From Pseudogemmatithrix spongiicola (GTDB lineage: Bacteria; Gemmatimonadota; Gemmatimonadetes; Gemmatimonadales; Gemmatimonadaceae), in assembly GCF_030623445.1 (NCBI RefSeq), contig NZ_CP130613.1, positions 1,860,001 through 1,924,000 on the forward strand: a DNA stretch of 64,000 nt, in the 5' to 3' direction. The position numbers were made by a program, and so were the translations under genes. The notes under the pieces are model-generated. The model was not told the origin of the DNA, ran no database searches, and saw only the letters and a list, made by a program, of their open reading frames with translations. This document shows, in pieces, positions 9,083 through 17,042 of this stretch. Each line of letters begins with the position of its first letter. The first letter of the stretch is position 1.

Positions 9083-9111
9083 AAGCTATGGGCGCGCGCG
9101 ACTTAAGTCAA
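9083..9111 (-). promoter_or_regulatory. Predicted sigma-70-type promoter of the infC operon
   Basis: On the minus strand TTGACT (9111-9106) and TAGCTT (9088-9083) are separated by exactly 17 bases. It lies about 200 bases ahead of infC, immediately before the structured leader, and is the only good match in the gap. Predicted from sequence only. Confidence 0.6.
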
Positions 9112-9141
9112 TCGCGCAGCGTGATGACGGCTCCCCAGCCA

Positions 9142-9307
9142 GCTGGAAGACGGGAGACGGCGGTACGGGCGGAGGGGGGCCGACGGGATACGGGATACGG
9201 AAGAGGTGGGGGAGGAGGCACATGTTGGCCAACTTCTGCCCTCTTCCCCCCATCTCCCCCATTCCCGTCTCTCCATCCCCGCCCGTACCTCCGTCTCCCC
9301 TCTCCCA
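9142..9307. repeat. Long inverted-repeat element, copy A (both arms, no gene)
   Basis: Copy A of a G-rich inverted-repeat family. The left arm begins AGCTGGAAGACGGGAGACGG, then CGGTACGGGCGG. The right arm is the reverse complement of the same consensus and ends CCCCTCTCCCA, touching the TGA stop (TCA at 9310) of the metallo-hydrolase gene. The middle (about 9181-9235) is partly degenerate and contains no gene. The shared landmarks are CGGTACGGGCGG and GGGAATGGGGGAGATGGGGG. It fills the gap between the metallo-hydrolase stop and the infC promoter. Confidence 0.75.
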
Positions 9308-9309
9308 CT

Positions 9310-10188
9310 TCACGGGAGAAGGGCGAAGCCCTTCTCCGTCTCACCAATCTTCCCGAACGCCACCACCGCATCGTGCTCAAAGATGACGAGAGACGAGAGA
9401 CGAGAGACGTCCCGCCACAGCGCCCGCTTCGACTCCAGCGTCACCAACGGCTCCACATCGTATCCCATGATCCACGGCAACGGCACATGCGCCGCCGTCG
9501 GGCACACGTCTCCCAGGAACACCGCCGTCTCCCCCGCACTCTCCAGCACGATGCTCTGGTGCCAGGGCGTATGCCCCGGCGTATGCCGCATCCGGATGCC
9601 CGGGACCAGCTCCACGTCATGCTGCACGAGCTCCAACTGGCCTGACGCCGCGAGCGCGTCCCAGTTCCGCGGGAAGTAACTCGCCGCCGTCCGCTCGTTC
9701 GTGTGCGTCGCGTAGTGCATCTCGCCGGCGTGCACCAAGTAGCGCGCATTCGGGAAGCTCGGGACGATCGCGCCCGACGCATCCCGCGCCGTGTTGCCGC
9801 CCGCGTGGTCGAAGTGCAGGTGCGTGTTGATTACGACCTGCACGTCCTCGGGCGCGTACCCCGCAGCGGCCAACGCGGCCTCGAGCATCGTCCGATGCCC
9901 CGGCACCGTATTCTCGATGCCATAGATGCCGAGGAACTTCTGGTCTTCCTTGTTGCCGAGCCCCGTGTCGATGAGCACGGGACCGGCCGTCGGATGTTCG
10001 ACCAAGAGACACCGCATACCCAGCGGGATGCGATTACGCGCGTCGGCCGGAATGCGCTTCTCCCAGAGCGGCTTGGGCACCACACCGAACATCGCGCCGC
10101 CGTCGAGCTGCTGGCCGCCGGCCTGCAACGCGTGAATGGTCCAGTCGCCCAGGCGGCGCTGTTCGTATAGGGGAGTCGGGGCGGTCAT
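9310..10188 (-). CDS. Metallo-beta-lactamase-fold hydrolase (lactonase/YtnP-like)
   Basis: A 292-residue MBL-fold enzyme. The zinc site is visible as THLHFDHAGG (HxHxDH), a downstream RHTPGHTPWHQS histidine, the metal Asp in FLGDVCPT and a final histidine in IFEHD. The overall shape (LIDTGLGNK, then the zinc motif near residue 125) resembles AHL lactonases and YtnP-type quorum-quenching hydrolases, but the substrate cannot be read from sequence. ATG 10188 (MTAPTPLYEQ) is the first canonical start. A 7-base tandem repeat lies inside the C-terminal part. The stop codon abuts inverted-repeat element A. Confidence 0.85.
   Translation of the reverse strand: MTAPTPLYEQRRLGDWTIHALQAGGQQLDGGAMFGVVPKPLWEKRIPADARNRIPLGMRCLLVEHPTAGPVLIDTGLGNKEDQKFLGIYGIENTVPGHRTMLEAALAAAGYAPEDVQVVINTHLHFDHAGGNTARDASGAIVPSFPNARYLVHAGEMHYATHTNERTAASYFPRNWDALAASGQLELVQHDVELVPGIRMRHTPGHTPWHQSIVLESAGETAVFLGDVCPTAAHVPLPWIMGYDVEPLVTLESKRALWRDVSRLSSLVIFEHDAVVAFGKIGETEKGFALLP
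9385..9405. repeat. Heptanucleotide tandem repeat inside the metallo-hydrolase gene
   Basis: Three exact copies of GACGAGA plus a partial fourth (GACG) on the plus strand. In the minus-strand gene this encodes part of RDVSRLSSLV near the C-terminus. Gain or loss of one 7-base unit would shift the reading frame. Confidence 0.75.
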
Positions 10189-10241
10189 ATCGGACAATCT
10201 ACTATCGCCCCGCTGGCGATCGGCGGTGTACCTTGCCCCCG

Positions 10242-11987
10242 ATGCCGCACGACACGGCCCTCATCGTCACGCTCGCCATCGGCTTCGGCGCCGCCTTCGT
10301 GCTTGGGCTCGCGGCCAAGCGCATCGGCCTCCCGCCGCTTGTGGGCTACCTCATCGCTGGCATCTTGGCGGGTCCGTATTCTCCCGGGCCGAAACCCGAC
10401 CCCACGCTCGCGCCGCAACTCGCGGAGGTCGGGGTCATCCTGCTGATGTTCGGTGTGGGCATCCACTTCTCGGTGGATCAACTCATCGCCGTGCGCCGCA
10501 GCGCCGTGCCTGGCGCCCTGCTCCGCATGGGGCTCATCGGATTGCTCGGATTCCCGCTCGCGTGATGGTGGGGGTGGTCGCCACTCGCGGGCCTCGTGTT
10601 CGGGACCACGCTGTCGGTGGCCTCGACGGTCGTGCTGCTGCGCACGCTCGAAGAGCGCAACGCCGTCGACACCACCGAAGGACGCCTCGCCATCGGCTGG
10701 CTGATTGTCGAAGACATCGCGATGGTCCTCGTGCTGGTCTTGTTGCCGGCCGTCGCCGCGCCGATCGGCAATGCACCGCTGGGGTTGGACTTCGTCGACG
10801 GGAAACTCGGCGCCGCCCTGCTCATCACGCTCGGCAAGGTGGGACTGTTCATCGCGCTGATGGTCGTCGTCGGGCGGCGCGCCGTGCCGCGGCTCCTCGA
10901 GCATGTGGCGCGGCAAGGCTCGCGCGAGCTGTTCACCCTTGCCGTGCTCGCGGTCGCCATCGTCTTCGCCGTCGGTGCCGCGGCCGTCTTCGGCGTGTCC
11001 TTCGCGCTGGGCGCCTTCTTCGCCGGTGTGGTGATCAGCGAATCCGACCTCAGCCACCAAGCCGCGTCCGATGCCCTGCCGCTGCAGGATGCCTTTGCGG
11101 TGCTGTTCTTCTTCTCGGTGGGCATGCTGGTCGACCCCCAACATGTCTTCGACACGCCAGGGAAGCTCGCCGTCGTCCTCGGCGTCGTGCTCGGACTGCG
11201 CTACGTGATCGTCGCAGGATTCCTGCTCTGGCAGCGCCATCCCCTGCGCCGTGCGCTGTTGGTGGCGGCAGGACTCTCGCAGATCGGTGAGTTCTCGTTC
11301 ATCCTGGCCGCGCTCGCCGTCTCGCTGAACGTGCTGCCGCGTGATGCCGAGCAGTTGATGCTCGCCGCCGCGATCATTTCGATCACCGTGAATCCGCTCA
11401 TCGTCGGGGGCACGCGGCGCCTCGAGAACTTCATCCACCGCCGGCCGCGGCTGCGGGACGTGCTCGAGCGCATCGGCGACGCCGACCCGTTGCGCGCACT
11501 GCCCGTCGATCCGGAGGCGCCGCTGCGTGACCACGTGGTGCTGGTCGGCCACGGCCGCGTCGGGTCGGTCGTGGCCTACGCACTGAGCCAGGCCGAAATC
11601 CCGTACGTGGTGATCGAGCAGGACCGCGCGCTGGTCGAGCGCCTGCGCGAGGAGGGCGTGCACGCCATCTTCGGCGACGCGACGCGCGCGCTCGTGCGCG
11701 AGCAGGCACACTGCGCGACGGCGCGCTTGCTGATCGTCACCACGCCCGACCCATTCCAGGCACGGCACATCATCAAGAAGGCGCGAGAGCTCCGTGCCGA
11801 CCTGCCAACGATCGTAAGAACGCACTCCGAGCAGGAACGCCGGTTCCTCAAGGCGCAGGACGTTGGACGCGTGGTCATGGGCGAGCAGGAAATGGCCTAC
11901 GGCATCGCGCACTACGCGCTCATGCAGATGGGCCGCAGCGATGACGAAGCTGACGAGCGGATTGCCGAGCTGCGAGCTCTGGAGTGA
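10242..11987 (+). pseudogene. CPA2 monovalent cation:proton antiporter (YbaL/KefB-like) interrupted by an in-frame TGA
   Basis: Multi-pass antiporter expected to exchange K+ or Na+ for protons, with a C-terminal RCK/TrkA-N nucleotide-binding domain (DHVVLVGHGRVGSVVAYALSQ, near residue 430). The N-terminal part runs from ATG 10242 (MPHDTALIV) through PPLVGYLIAGILAGPYSPG and GVILLMFGVGIHFS. A TGA occurs at 10563-10565. The frame does not change and the protein resumes as WWGWSPLAGLVFGTTLSVAST, so the total is about 581 codons. From memory of YbaL-type proteins the TGA falls where a Trp is usual. A TGG-to-TGA nonsense mutation or sequencing error is most likely; neighbours use TGA as a normal stop. 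Restart inside the downstream part would lose the first helices. Confidence 0.85.
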
Positions 11988-12009
11988 CGCTGGCATTCGT
12001 GCGCCGGTC

Positions 12010-12077
12010 GGGGGCGCGCGTCGCCCTACGGGACCTGACCTCTTCGCGCACGGTCCCTACGGGCGACTCGCGCCCCC
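12010..12077. repeat. Hairpin element R1: 34-nt conserved core within a 17-bp stem
   Basis: GGGGGCGCGCGTCGCCC (12010-12026) pairs with GGGCGACTCGCGCCCCC (12061-12077) with one mismatch. They enclose a 34-nt core (12027-12060) that, on the minus strand, is nearly identical to the cores of R2 and R3. The core contains its own GGGACC/GGTCCC stem. It lies 22 bases past the end of the antiporter gene, in a 369-base gap (11988-12356) that holds R1, R2 and otherwise no gene that I can support. Confidence 0.8.
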
Positions 12078-12238
12078 GCCCTGACTAGCGTCGCGACGAC
12101 GCGGGGAGCGACGATCGGCGCTGTGCTGCCAAACGCCACGAACGCTCGGTGCATCGCTCATGCGCACCGCTCGCGTCCGAGAGCGAGGACGAGCCTGAGG
12201 CCCGTGAGAACCCAAAGACCGAGCTAATGCGTGCAGGG

Positions 12239-12308
12239 CGGAGGCGGGGCCTGCCCGAAGGGACCGTGCGCGAAGCGGTCAGGTCCCGCAGGGCAGGCCC
12301 CGCCTCCG
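12239..12308. repeat. Hairpin element R2: 34-nt conserved core within a perfect 18-bp stem
   Basis: An 18-bp perfect outer stem (12239-12256 with 12291-12308) encloses a 34-nt core (12257-12290) beginning GAAGGGACCGTGCGCGAAGC. The core differs from that of R3 at one position and from that of R1 at four, while the outer-stem sequence is unrelated apart from the loop-proximal GCCC/GGGC. It lies between R1 and the 3' end of the exonuclease gene, opposite in orientation to R1. Confidence 0.8.
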
Positions 12309-12356
12309 ACCCAGCGCGACGAGACCAAAGCGCGACGGGACTTAGAGCGCGACGAA

Positions 12357-12995
12357 CTAGGCGCCCTCAGCCCCGTCCGACGCACCTGGCCAAGCCGTGC
12401 GCTTCCGCCGAGCAGTCCCGCGCGAGAGCAGCGCGTCGAGATCGCCCCACGTCTGCACCCCGCGATGCGACGCATCGCGCAGCAAGCCGCGCAGCACCTG
12501 CGCCGTCGCCAGCGCGTCTCCACTCGCCCGGTGGCGGTCGGCGATCGTCACGCCGTAGTGCGCGCTCACCACATCGAGATTCCGCCGCGGCAGGTGGCTC
12601 AGCAGCCGCCGCGCGAGTCGCACGGTGCAGAGCTGACCCGTCACGAGGCTCCCCAGTGGCGTCGGCGCGACCCGCGAGAACTCGGCGTCCAAGAATCCGA
12701 AGTCGAAGCTCGCGTTGTGCGCCACGAACACGCGGCCCACGAGGTGCGCCGCAAACTCGCCGGCGATGTCCTCGAAGCGCGGCGCCTCGCGCACCATGGC
12801 GTCGGAGATGCCCGTCAGCCGCGTGATGTGCCACGGAATCGGGCGGCCGGGGTTGATCAGCGACTCAAAGGCGACCTCGACCCGGTCGCCCTCGACGTAG
12901 ACCGCCGCCACCTCGGTCACGCGATCGACGCCCCAAGGCTGTCCGCCGGTGGTTTCCACGTCGACGACGACGTACGGGAGCGTGTGTAGGTCCAC
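12357..12995 (-). CDS. DEDDh 3'-5' exonuclease (DnaQ/epsilon-like)
   Basis: A 212-residue exonuclease of the DnaQ superfamily. Exo I is VVDVETTGG (Asp and Glu), exo II is FVAHNASFDFGFLDAEF and exo III is HRASGDALATAQ (His and Asp). It is short and free-standing, without a helicase or polymerase domain, so it could act as a DNA polymerase III epsilon-type proofreader or in DNA repair or RNA turnover. The ATG at 12995 begins MDLHTLPYVVVDVETTG. It converges with the antiporter gene across the R1/R2 hairpin region. Confidence 0.88.
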   Translation of the reverse strand: MDLHTLPYVVVDVETTGGQPWGVDRVTEVAAVYVEGDRVEVAFESLINPGRPIPWHITRLTGISDAMVREAPRFEDIAGEFAAHLVGRVFVAHNASFDFGFLDAEFSRVAPTPLGSLVTGQLCTVRLARRLLSHLPRRNLDVVSAHYGVTIADRHRASGDALATAQVLRGLLRDASHRGVQTWGDLDALLSRGTARRKRTAWPGASDGAEGA

Positions 12996-13109
12996 GCGGG
13001 CAATCTAGCGCGACCGAACGCGGACCGAAGCGCCCTGGCCGCGCGTCACCCGTCCACGACTCCCCGCCGCCCTCCGCCAAAGACCGCAATCCCGAATGCG
13101 GTCCAGCTA

Positions 13110-13155
13110 TTGAACTTCGCGCCGCCGTCGCACTACATTGTGAAAGATTTCACAA
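13110..13155 (+). promoter_or_regulatory. rex promoter overlapped by a perfect Rex operator
   Basis: TTGAAC (13110-13115) and TACATT (13134-13139), spaced by 18, form a promoter. The palindrome TTGTGAAAGATTTCACAA (13138-13155) matches the known Rex consensus TTGTGAA-N4-TTCACAA exactly. It overlaps the end of the -10 box and ends 4 bases before the rex ATG (13160), so bound Rex would block both polymerase and start-site access. No separate Shine-Dalgarno sequence fits. A further inverted repeat (GACCGCA/TGCGGTC) lies upstream at 13082-13103. Confidence 0.85.
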
Positions 13156-13159
13156 AGAT

Positions 13160-13795
13160 ATGCACTCACCTACCAAACACATCGCCGAATCCACCGTCCG
13201 GCGGCTCTCGCTCTACCTCCGCTTCCTGGAGGAGTTCGAGTCCCGCGGGCAGACGACTGTGTCCAGCGGTGAACTCGCGCGCTCCGGCGGCACGACCTCC
13301 GCCCAAGTCCGCAAAGACCTCTCCTTCTTCGGCTCCTTCGGCAAGCGCGGGCTCGGTTACGGCGTCAAGGATCTCATCCACTCCATCCGCGAGATCCTCG
13401 GCCTCGAACAACCGTGGCCGGTCATCATCATCGGCGCGGGCAAGATCGGCGCCGCCCTCGCGCAGTACCGCGGCTTCACGTCGCGCGGCTTCCACGTCGT
13501 CGGCGTCTACGATCGCGATCCCGCCAAGACCGGCATGAACCTCGGCGCCCTCTCCGTCCGGTCCGACACCGAGCTCGAACGCGACATCGCGCTCCACAAG
13601 CCACGCATCGCTGTGCTGGCCGTTCCCGGCGAGGCGGCGCAGGCCATGGTCGACCGCGTCGTCAGCGCGGGCATGCACGCCATCCTGAGCTTCGCGCCGG
13701 CGCCGCTGCATGCGCCGCAGGGCGTCACGATTCGCGCGGTGAACATGGCGACCGAACTCGAGATTCTCGCCTACTCGCTCACGCACGGCGTCTGA
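13160..13795 (+). CDS. rex: Redox-sensing transcriptional repressor Rex
   Basis: Rex (211 residues) represses fermentation and respiration genes and is released from DNA by NADH. An N-terminal winged helix (STVRRLSLYLRFLEEF, then SGGTTSAQVRKDLSFFGSFG) precedes a Rossmann domain with IIIGAGKIGAALA near residue 92. The C-terminal helix (MATELEILAYSL) is the dimer-swap segment. The gene sits directly under a consensus Rex operator, which indicates autorepression by the cellular NADH/NAD ratio. It converges with rsmA. Confidence 0.95.
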   Translation: MHSPTKHIAESTVRRLSLYLRFLEEFESRGQTTVSSGELARSGGTTSAQVRKDLSFFGSFGKRGLGYGVKDLIHSIREILGLEQPWPVIIIGAGKIGAALAQYRGFTSRGFHVVGVYDRDPAKTGMNLGALSVRSDTELERDIALHKPRIAVLAVPGEAAQAMVDRVVSAGMHAILSFAPAPLHAPQGVTIRAVNMATELEILAYSLTHGV

Positions 13796-13819
13796 CGCCG
13801 CGCGGCACGCGCCGCACGG

Positions 13820-14611
13820 TTAGCGACGCGCCCGCAGCACGCGCAGGAACTCCAGCACACCGAGGGTCTCCGGCCGCGCCGCTGGGTCCACCCCCGCCGC
13901 GCTGAGCAGCGCATCCGCCGCGGCGGCATCGAGGTCGAACAGCGTCCGCACCACGCGCCGCATCTGCTTCCGCCGCAGCCCGAACGCACCCTGCACCAGC
14001 AGGCGGAACGGCTCCTCTTCCTCTGGCGCCAGCAACGCCTCGGCGCGCGGCACGATGCGCAGCACGGCGCTCTCCACCTTCGGCGGCGGATTGAAGCTCT
14101 TCGCCCCCACCAGGAACAACCGCTCGGCCTGCGCCAGCGCCTGCACGTTCACGCTGAGCGCGCCGTAGTCGTCGCTGTCCGGCGCGGCGACCACACGATC
14201 CGCGACTTCCTTCTGCACGAGATACACGGCGCGCGTCGGACGCGGGCGTTGCATCGCGTGGAACAGGATCGGCGTGGTGATGTTGTACGGCACGTTGCCG
14301 GCCAACAGATAGGGACCGCCGGCCAGTGCCCCGAGGTCCTGCTCGAGCACATCGCCCTCGATGAGCGTGAAGCGCGGCTCATCCTTCCAGCGCTCACGCA
14401 GGATGGGCGCCAGCTCACGATCCAGCTCGATGGCAATCACCCGCCCTGCGCGCTGCAGCAAGTGTTCCGTGAGCGCGCCGCGGCCGGGACCGATCTCGAT
14501 GACCGTGTCCTCGCGCGTGCACGCCAGCGCGTCGGCGATGCGGCCGAGTAGCCGCGGATCGGTCAGGAAGTGCTGGCCGAGTCGCTTCTTGGGGCGCGGG
14601 AGGGCGCTCAC
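13820..14611 (-). CDS. rsmA: 16S rRNA (adenine1518/1519-N6)-dimethyltransferase
   Basis: RsmA/KsgA (263 residues) dimethylates two adjacent adenines in helix 45 of 16S rRNA late in 30S assembly. It begins with PKKRLGQHFLTD and has the SAM-binding motif IEIGPGRGALTEHLL. The catalytic NVPYNITTP motif lies near residue 105, and the C-terminal helical domain contains FGLRRKQMRR. Its start overlaps the stop of the upstream phosphatase gene by 4 bases. Confidence 0.96.
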   Translation of the reverse strand: MSALPRPKKRLGQHFLTDPRLLGRIADALACTREDTVIEIGPGRGALTEHLLQRAGRVIAIELDRELAPILRERWKDEPRFTLIEGDVLEQDLGALAGGPYLLAGNVPYNITTPILFHAMQRPRPTRAVYLVQKEVADRVVAAPDSDDYGALSVNVQALAQAERLFLVGAKSFNPPPKVESAVLRIVPRAEALLAPEEEEPFRLLVQGAFGLRRKQMRRVVRTLFDLDAAAADALLSAAGVDPAARPETLGVLEFLRVLRARR

Positions 14612-16209
14612 GAATGCCGCAACACGACGACGGCCTGGTCGTCGTGCGGCTTTGCGCGGCCCATGTGCCCTTCCACCAGCGCGAACACGCCGTCGACCAC
14701 GCGCGACGGCACTTCCTTGCGCCGCGCCCGCAACACGTCGAGCACCGCGCGCTCGCCCAGCGCCTCGCCGCGCGCGTTGCGCGCGTCGGTGATGCCGTCC
14801 GTGAATAGCGCGAGCACATCATGCTCGGGATCCCAGGCGCGCTCGGCGACGTGCAGGTCTTCCGGCCCCAGCCCGAGCGGCGGATCTGTCGCCTCGAGCC
14901 GCTGCGGCACGCCGTCGGCGCCCACCGTGAACGCGTGCGGATGCCCGGTGTTCGTCCAGCGGATCGTGCGCGCCTCGCGGTCCACCACGCAGTAGCACAG
15001 CGAGAGGAACATCTCGGTCTCGCGCAGCTCTTCGTCGAGCGTCGCGAAAATGGCCGTCACCGTCTCGGCCGGATCGGCCGTCGTCTGCGCATGGATGGCG
15101 CTCGCGCTCATCACCAGCGCCATGATCAACGCGGCGCGATACCCATGGCTCGACACATCGCCGACCAACACGCCGATGCGCCCGTTGCCGAGGTGGAACA
15201 GGTTGTAGAAGTCGCCGCCCACCCCCTCGGCGGGCTCGACGCGCACCGCGCACAGCGCTTCCGGCGCGACCACCTCGCCCGACGGCAGCAGCTTCATCTG
15301 CAGGTCATGCGCGAGCCGCATCTCGCTCTGCAGCCGCTCCTGGTCGAGACTTGCGCGCACGAGGCGTGCGTTCTGGATCGCCGTCCCGATCTGCGAGCCC
15401 ACGGCCGACACCAGCTTCTCGTCGCCGGCCGTAAAGTTGTCGCCGCTGCGACGCCCGCTCAGACACACGACGCCGAGCGGAATGCCGCCTTCAGGCGTCG
15501 TCCACGTGATCGGCACGGAGAGCATCGCGCCCGAGCGGAACGGCGCCTCCAGCGGCGACTCCAGCACCCCGGCGTTCACGAGCAGCGCATGCCGCGTGCG
15601 GAACACGCGCGCCGAGACGGCAATCGGGTCGTCAATCGGAATCGGCACCGCGGGACCCGCCGTGACGCTGCGCAGCGACGTCACCGGCCGCAGCAGGCCC
15701 GCCGCCGCATCGTGCACGAGCAGCGCGCCGAAGTCGGCGCCCACCGTATCGGACACCTCGAGCAGGATGGTGCGCGCCGCATCATCGAGCGTCACCGTGC
15801 GGCCGAGGATCTCGCTGATCGAGTAGAGGAGATTGATCTCCTCGTAGCGTTCCATGAGCTCGTCGGCGGCGTGGCTGGCTTCCCAGCGCGCCTGCAGCAG
15901 TTCGCCGAGCACGGGCACGAGCACGCGCAGCCAGCGGCGCACGTCGCTGTCGTCATCGGGCACCGGCCCGATGCCCAGCCAGGCGCGCGTACGCCCCGGC
16001 ACACGCACCACGAGCTGCGCGCCGAGCGCCGTCTCGCGCAGGCGGGGCTCCGGCCCGGTGATGTCGGCGAAGCCTTCGGGGGGCGTGACGTCGCCGCCCG
16101 AGGTCGCCGCGACTTCGACCGTCGCACCGGGTGCCGCCTGCGTCCACAGCGTCGCCCCGCAGCCATAGGCCTCGGAGAACGCGTGCAGGGCAACGCCGAT
16201 GTCGCTCAT
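14608..16209 (-). CDS. SpoIIE/RsbU-type PP2C phosphatase with GAF domain
   Basis: A 533-residue phosphatase that would dephosphorylate the STAS anti-anti-sigma protein encoded two genes upstream. An N-terminal sensory region (about 1-130) and a GAF-like domain (about 165-310) precede the SpoIIE/PP2C domain. That domain shows the metal-binding VGGDFYNLF and VGDVSSHGYRAAL motifs and the C-terminal FTDGITDARN. It is the third gene of a STAS-RsbW-RsbU series with 4-base overlaps on both sides. The signal sensed is unknown. Confidence 0.9.
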   Translation of the reverse strand: MSDIGVALHAFSEAYGCGATLWTQAAPGATVEVAATSGGDVTPPEGFADITGPEPRLRETALGAQLVVRVPGRTRAWLGIGPVPDDDSDVRRWLRVLVPVLGELLQARWEASHAADELMERYEEINLLYSISEILGRTVTLDDAARTILLEVSDTVGADFGALLVHDAAAGLLRPVTSLRSVTAGPAVPIPIDDPIAVSARVFRTRHALLVNAGVLESPLEAPFRSGAMLSVPITWTTPEGGIPLGVVCLSGRRSGDNFTAGDEKLVSAVGSQIGTAIQNARLVRASLDQERLQSEMRLAHDLQMKLLPSGEVVAPEALCAVRVEPAEGVGGDFYNLFHLGNGRIGVLVGDVSSHGYRAALIMALVMSASAIHAQTTADPAETVTAIFATLDEELRETEMFLSLCYCVVDREARTIRWTNTGHPHAFTVGADGVPQRLEATDPPLGLGPEDLHVAERAWDPEHDVLALFTDGITDARNARGEALGERAVLDVLRARRKEVPSRVVDGVFALVEGHMGRAKPHDDQAVVVLRHS

Positions 16210-16658
16210 GCGGCGTGGCCCGTGCGGCCGGGGTGACGCACCGTGAGGCGCACGACGTTCCCCTGCGCCGCGCCCACCACGCGGAAGTTCTCGACGCGCT
16301 CCACCAGCGCGCGCATCAGGAACAACCCGCGTCCGCTGTCGCGCTCGAGGTTCTCCGGCGTCGTCGGATCCTCCGTGCAGGCCTCGAGGTCGAAGCCCTG
16401 CCCTTCGTCCTCGACCTCGACGATCACCACATCATCGCGCACCTCGACGCGGACGCGCACTTCCTTGCGCGCGTCCTCGCCGTTGCCGCAGATGATGGCG
16501 TTCGACAGCGCCTCGGTGAGCGCCACCTTGAACTTGTTGCCCAGCGCGCGCACGTCGACCGCGCGCGTCGCGCAGCTGCGCAGCACCTCCTCCACGACGC
16601 CCTCGATCTGCTGCAGCTCGCTCGGGATCCGCAGGTCCAGCGTCAGCGACCCGGCCAT
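16206..16658 (-). CDS. RsbW-like anti-sigma factor/serine kinase
   Basis: A 150-residue GHKL-type ATPase. The N box (VALTEALSNAIICG), G1 (VEVEDEGQGFD) and G2 (DSGRGLFLMRAL) are present, as in RsbW/SpoIIAB anti-sigma kinases, which phosphorylate STAS antagonists and sequester a sigma factor. Its ATG directly follows the STAS stop, and its stop overlaps the phosphatase start. No sigma-factor gene is adjacent, so the target sigma factor, or another partner-switch output, is encoded elsewhere. Confidence 0.88.
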   Translation of the reverse strand: MAGSLTLDLRIPSELQQIEGVVEEVLRSCATRAVDVRALGNKFKVALTEALSNAIICGNGEDARKEVRVRVEVRDDVVIVEVEDEGQGFDLEACTEDPTTPENLERDSGRGLFLMRALVERVENFRVVGAAQGNVVRLTVRHPGRTGHAA

Positions 16659-16991
16659 TCAGAACGTCTCGAGCGCGCGTTCCCGGCTATCGGAGATCTG
16701 GAACAGCGTGTCGAGCTTCGTGAGCTCGAACAGCGTCTGCAGGTCGTCGTTGAGGTTGGCGAGGCGGATGTCGCCGCCGAGTTCGCGCAGGCGCTTGGCC
16801 AGCGAGACCAGCACGCCGAGGCCGGCGGAATCGATGTAGCCGGTGCGGTGGAAGTCGACGAGGATCTTCCGCGCGCCCGTCTCGGCCTCGTCGAGCACCC
16901 GCTGCTTGAGCTCCTGGCGGTTGCTCACGATCAGCTGGCCCTCGATCTCGACGATGACCACTTCACCTTGGCGGGATACGTGCAGGGGCAT
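16659..16991 (-). CDS. STAS-domain anti-sigma factor antagonist
   Basis: A 110-residue STAS protein of the RsbV/SpoIIAA type. The phosphorylatable serine is in YIDSAGLGVLVSLAKRL. Unphosphorylated protein would bind the RsbW-like kinase and free its sigma factor. It is first of the three-gene module, read towards the kinase and then the phosphatase. The ATG at 16991 lies 51 bases after the coaD stop, so it may have its own promoter, though none was clear. Confidence 0.9.
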   Translation of the reverse strand: MPLHVSRQGEVVIVEIEGQLIVSNRQELKQRVLDEAETGARKILVDFHRTGYIDSAGLGVLVSLAKRLRELGGDIRLANLNDDLQTLFELTKLDTLFQISDSRERALETF

Positions 16992-17042
16992 GTCCGGCTC
17001 GTGCTGGGGTAAGGGGGCTGGGGACGCGTCTGTAACTTAGCG

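Noticed and set aside
9142-9307. Inverted-repeat element A considered as a simple terminator of the metallo-hydrolase gene.
   Set aside because: The arms are far longer than needed, there is no T-run, and the same sequence recurs at other gaps including upstream of gene starts; it is listed as a repeat element instead.
10563-10565. TGA in the antiporter read as selenocysteine or as evidence for TGA=Trp across the genome.
   Set aside because: No SECIS-like hairpin was obvious just after the TGA, and many neighbouring genes (hrcA, gmhA neighbour, rfbC) end at TGA. A point mutation or error is simpler.
10185-11996. A 603-codon minus-strand frame opposite the antiporter.
   Set aside because: Composition is the typical antisense shadow (His/Asp/Glu/Arg-rich); the plus strand carries clear antiporter and TrkA-N motifs.
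12149-12826. Long open frame on the plus strand across R2 and the exonuclease gene.
   Set aside because: Arg/Pro/Ala-rich shadow of the DEDDh exonuclease on the other strand; no domain, no ribosome site.
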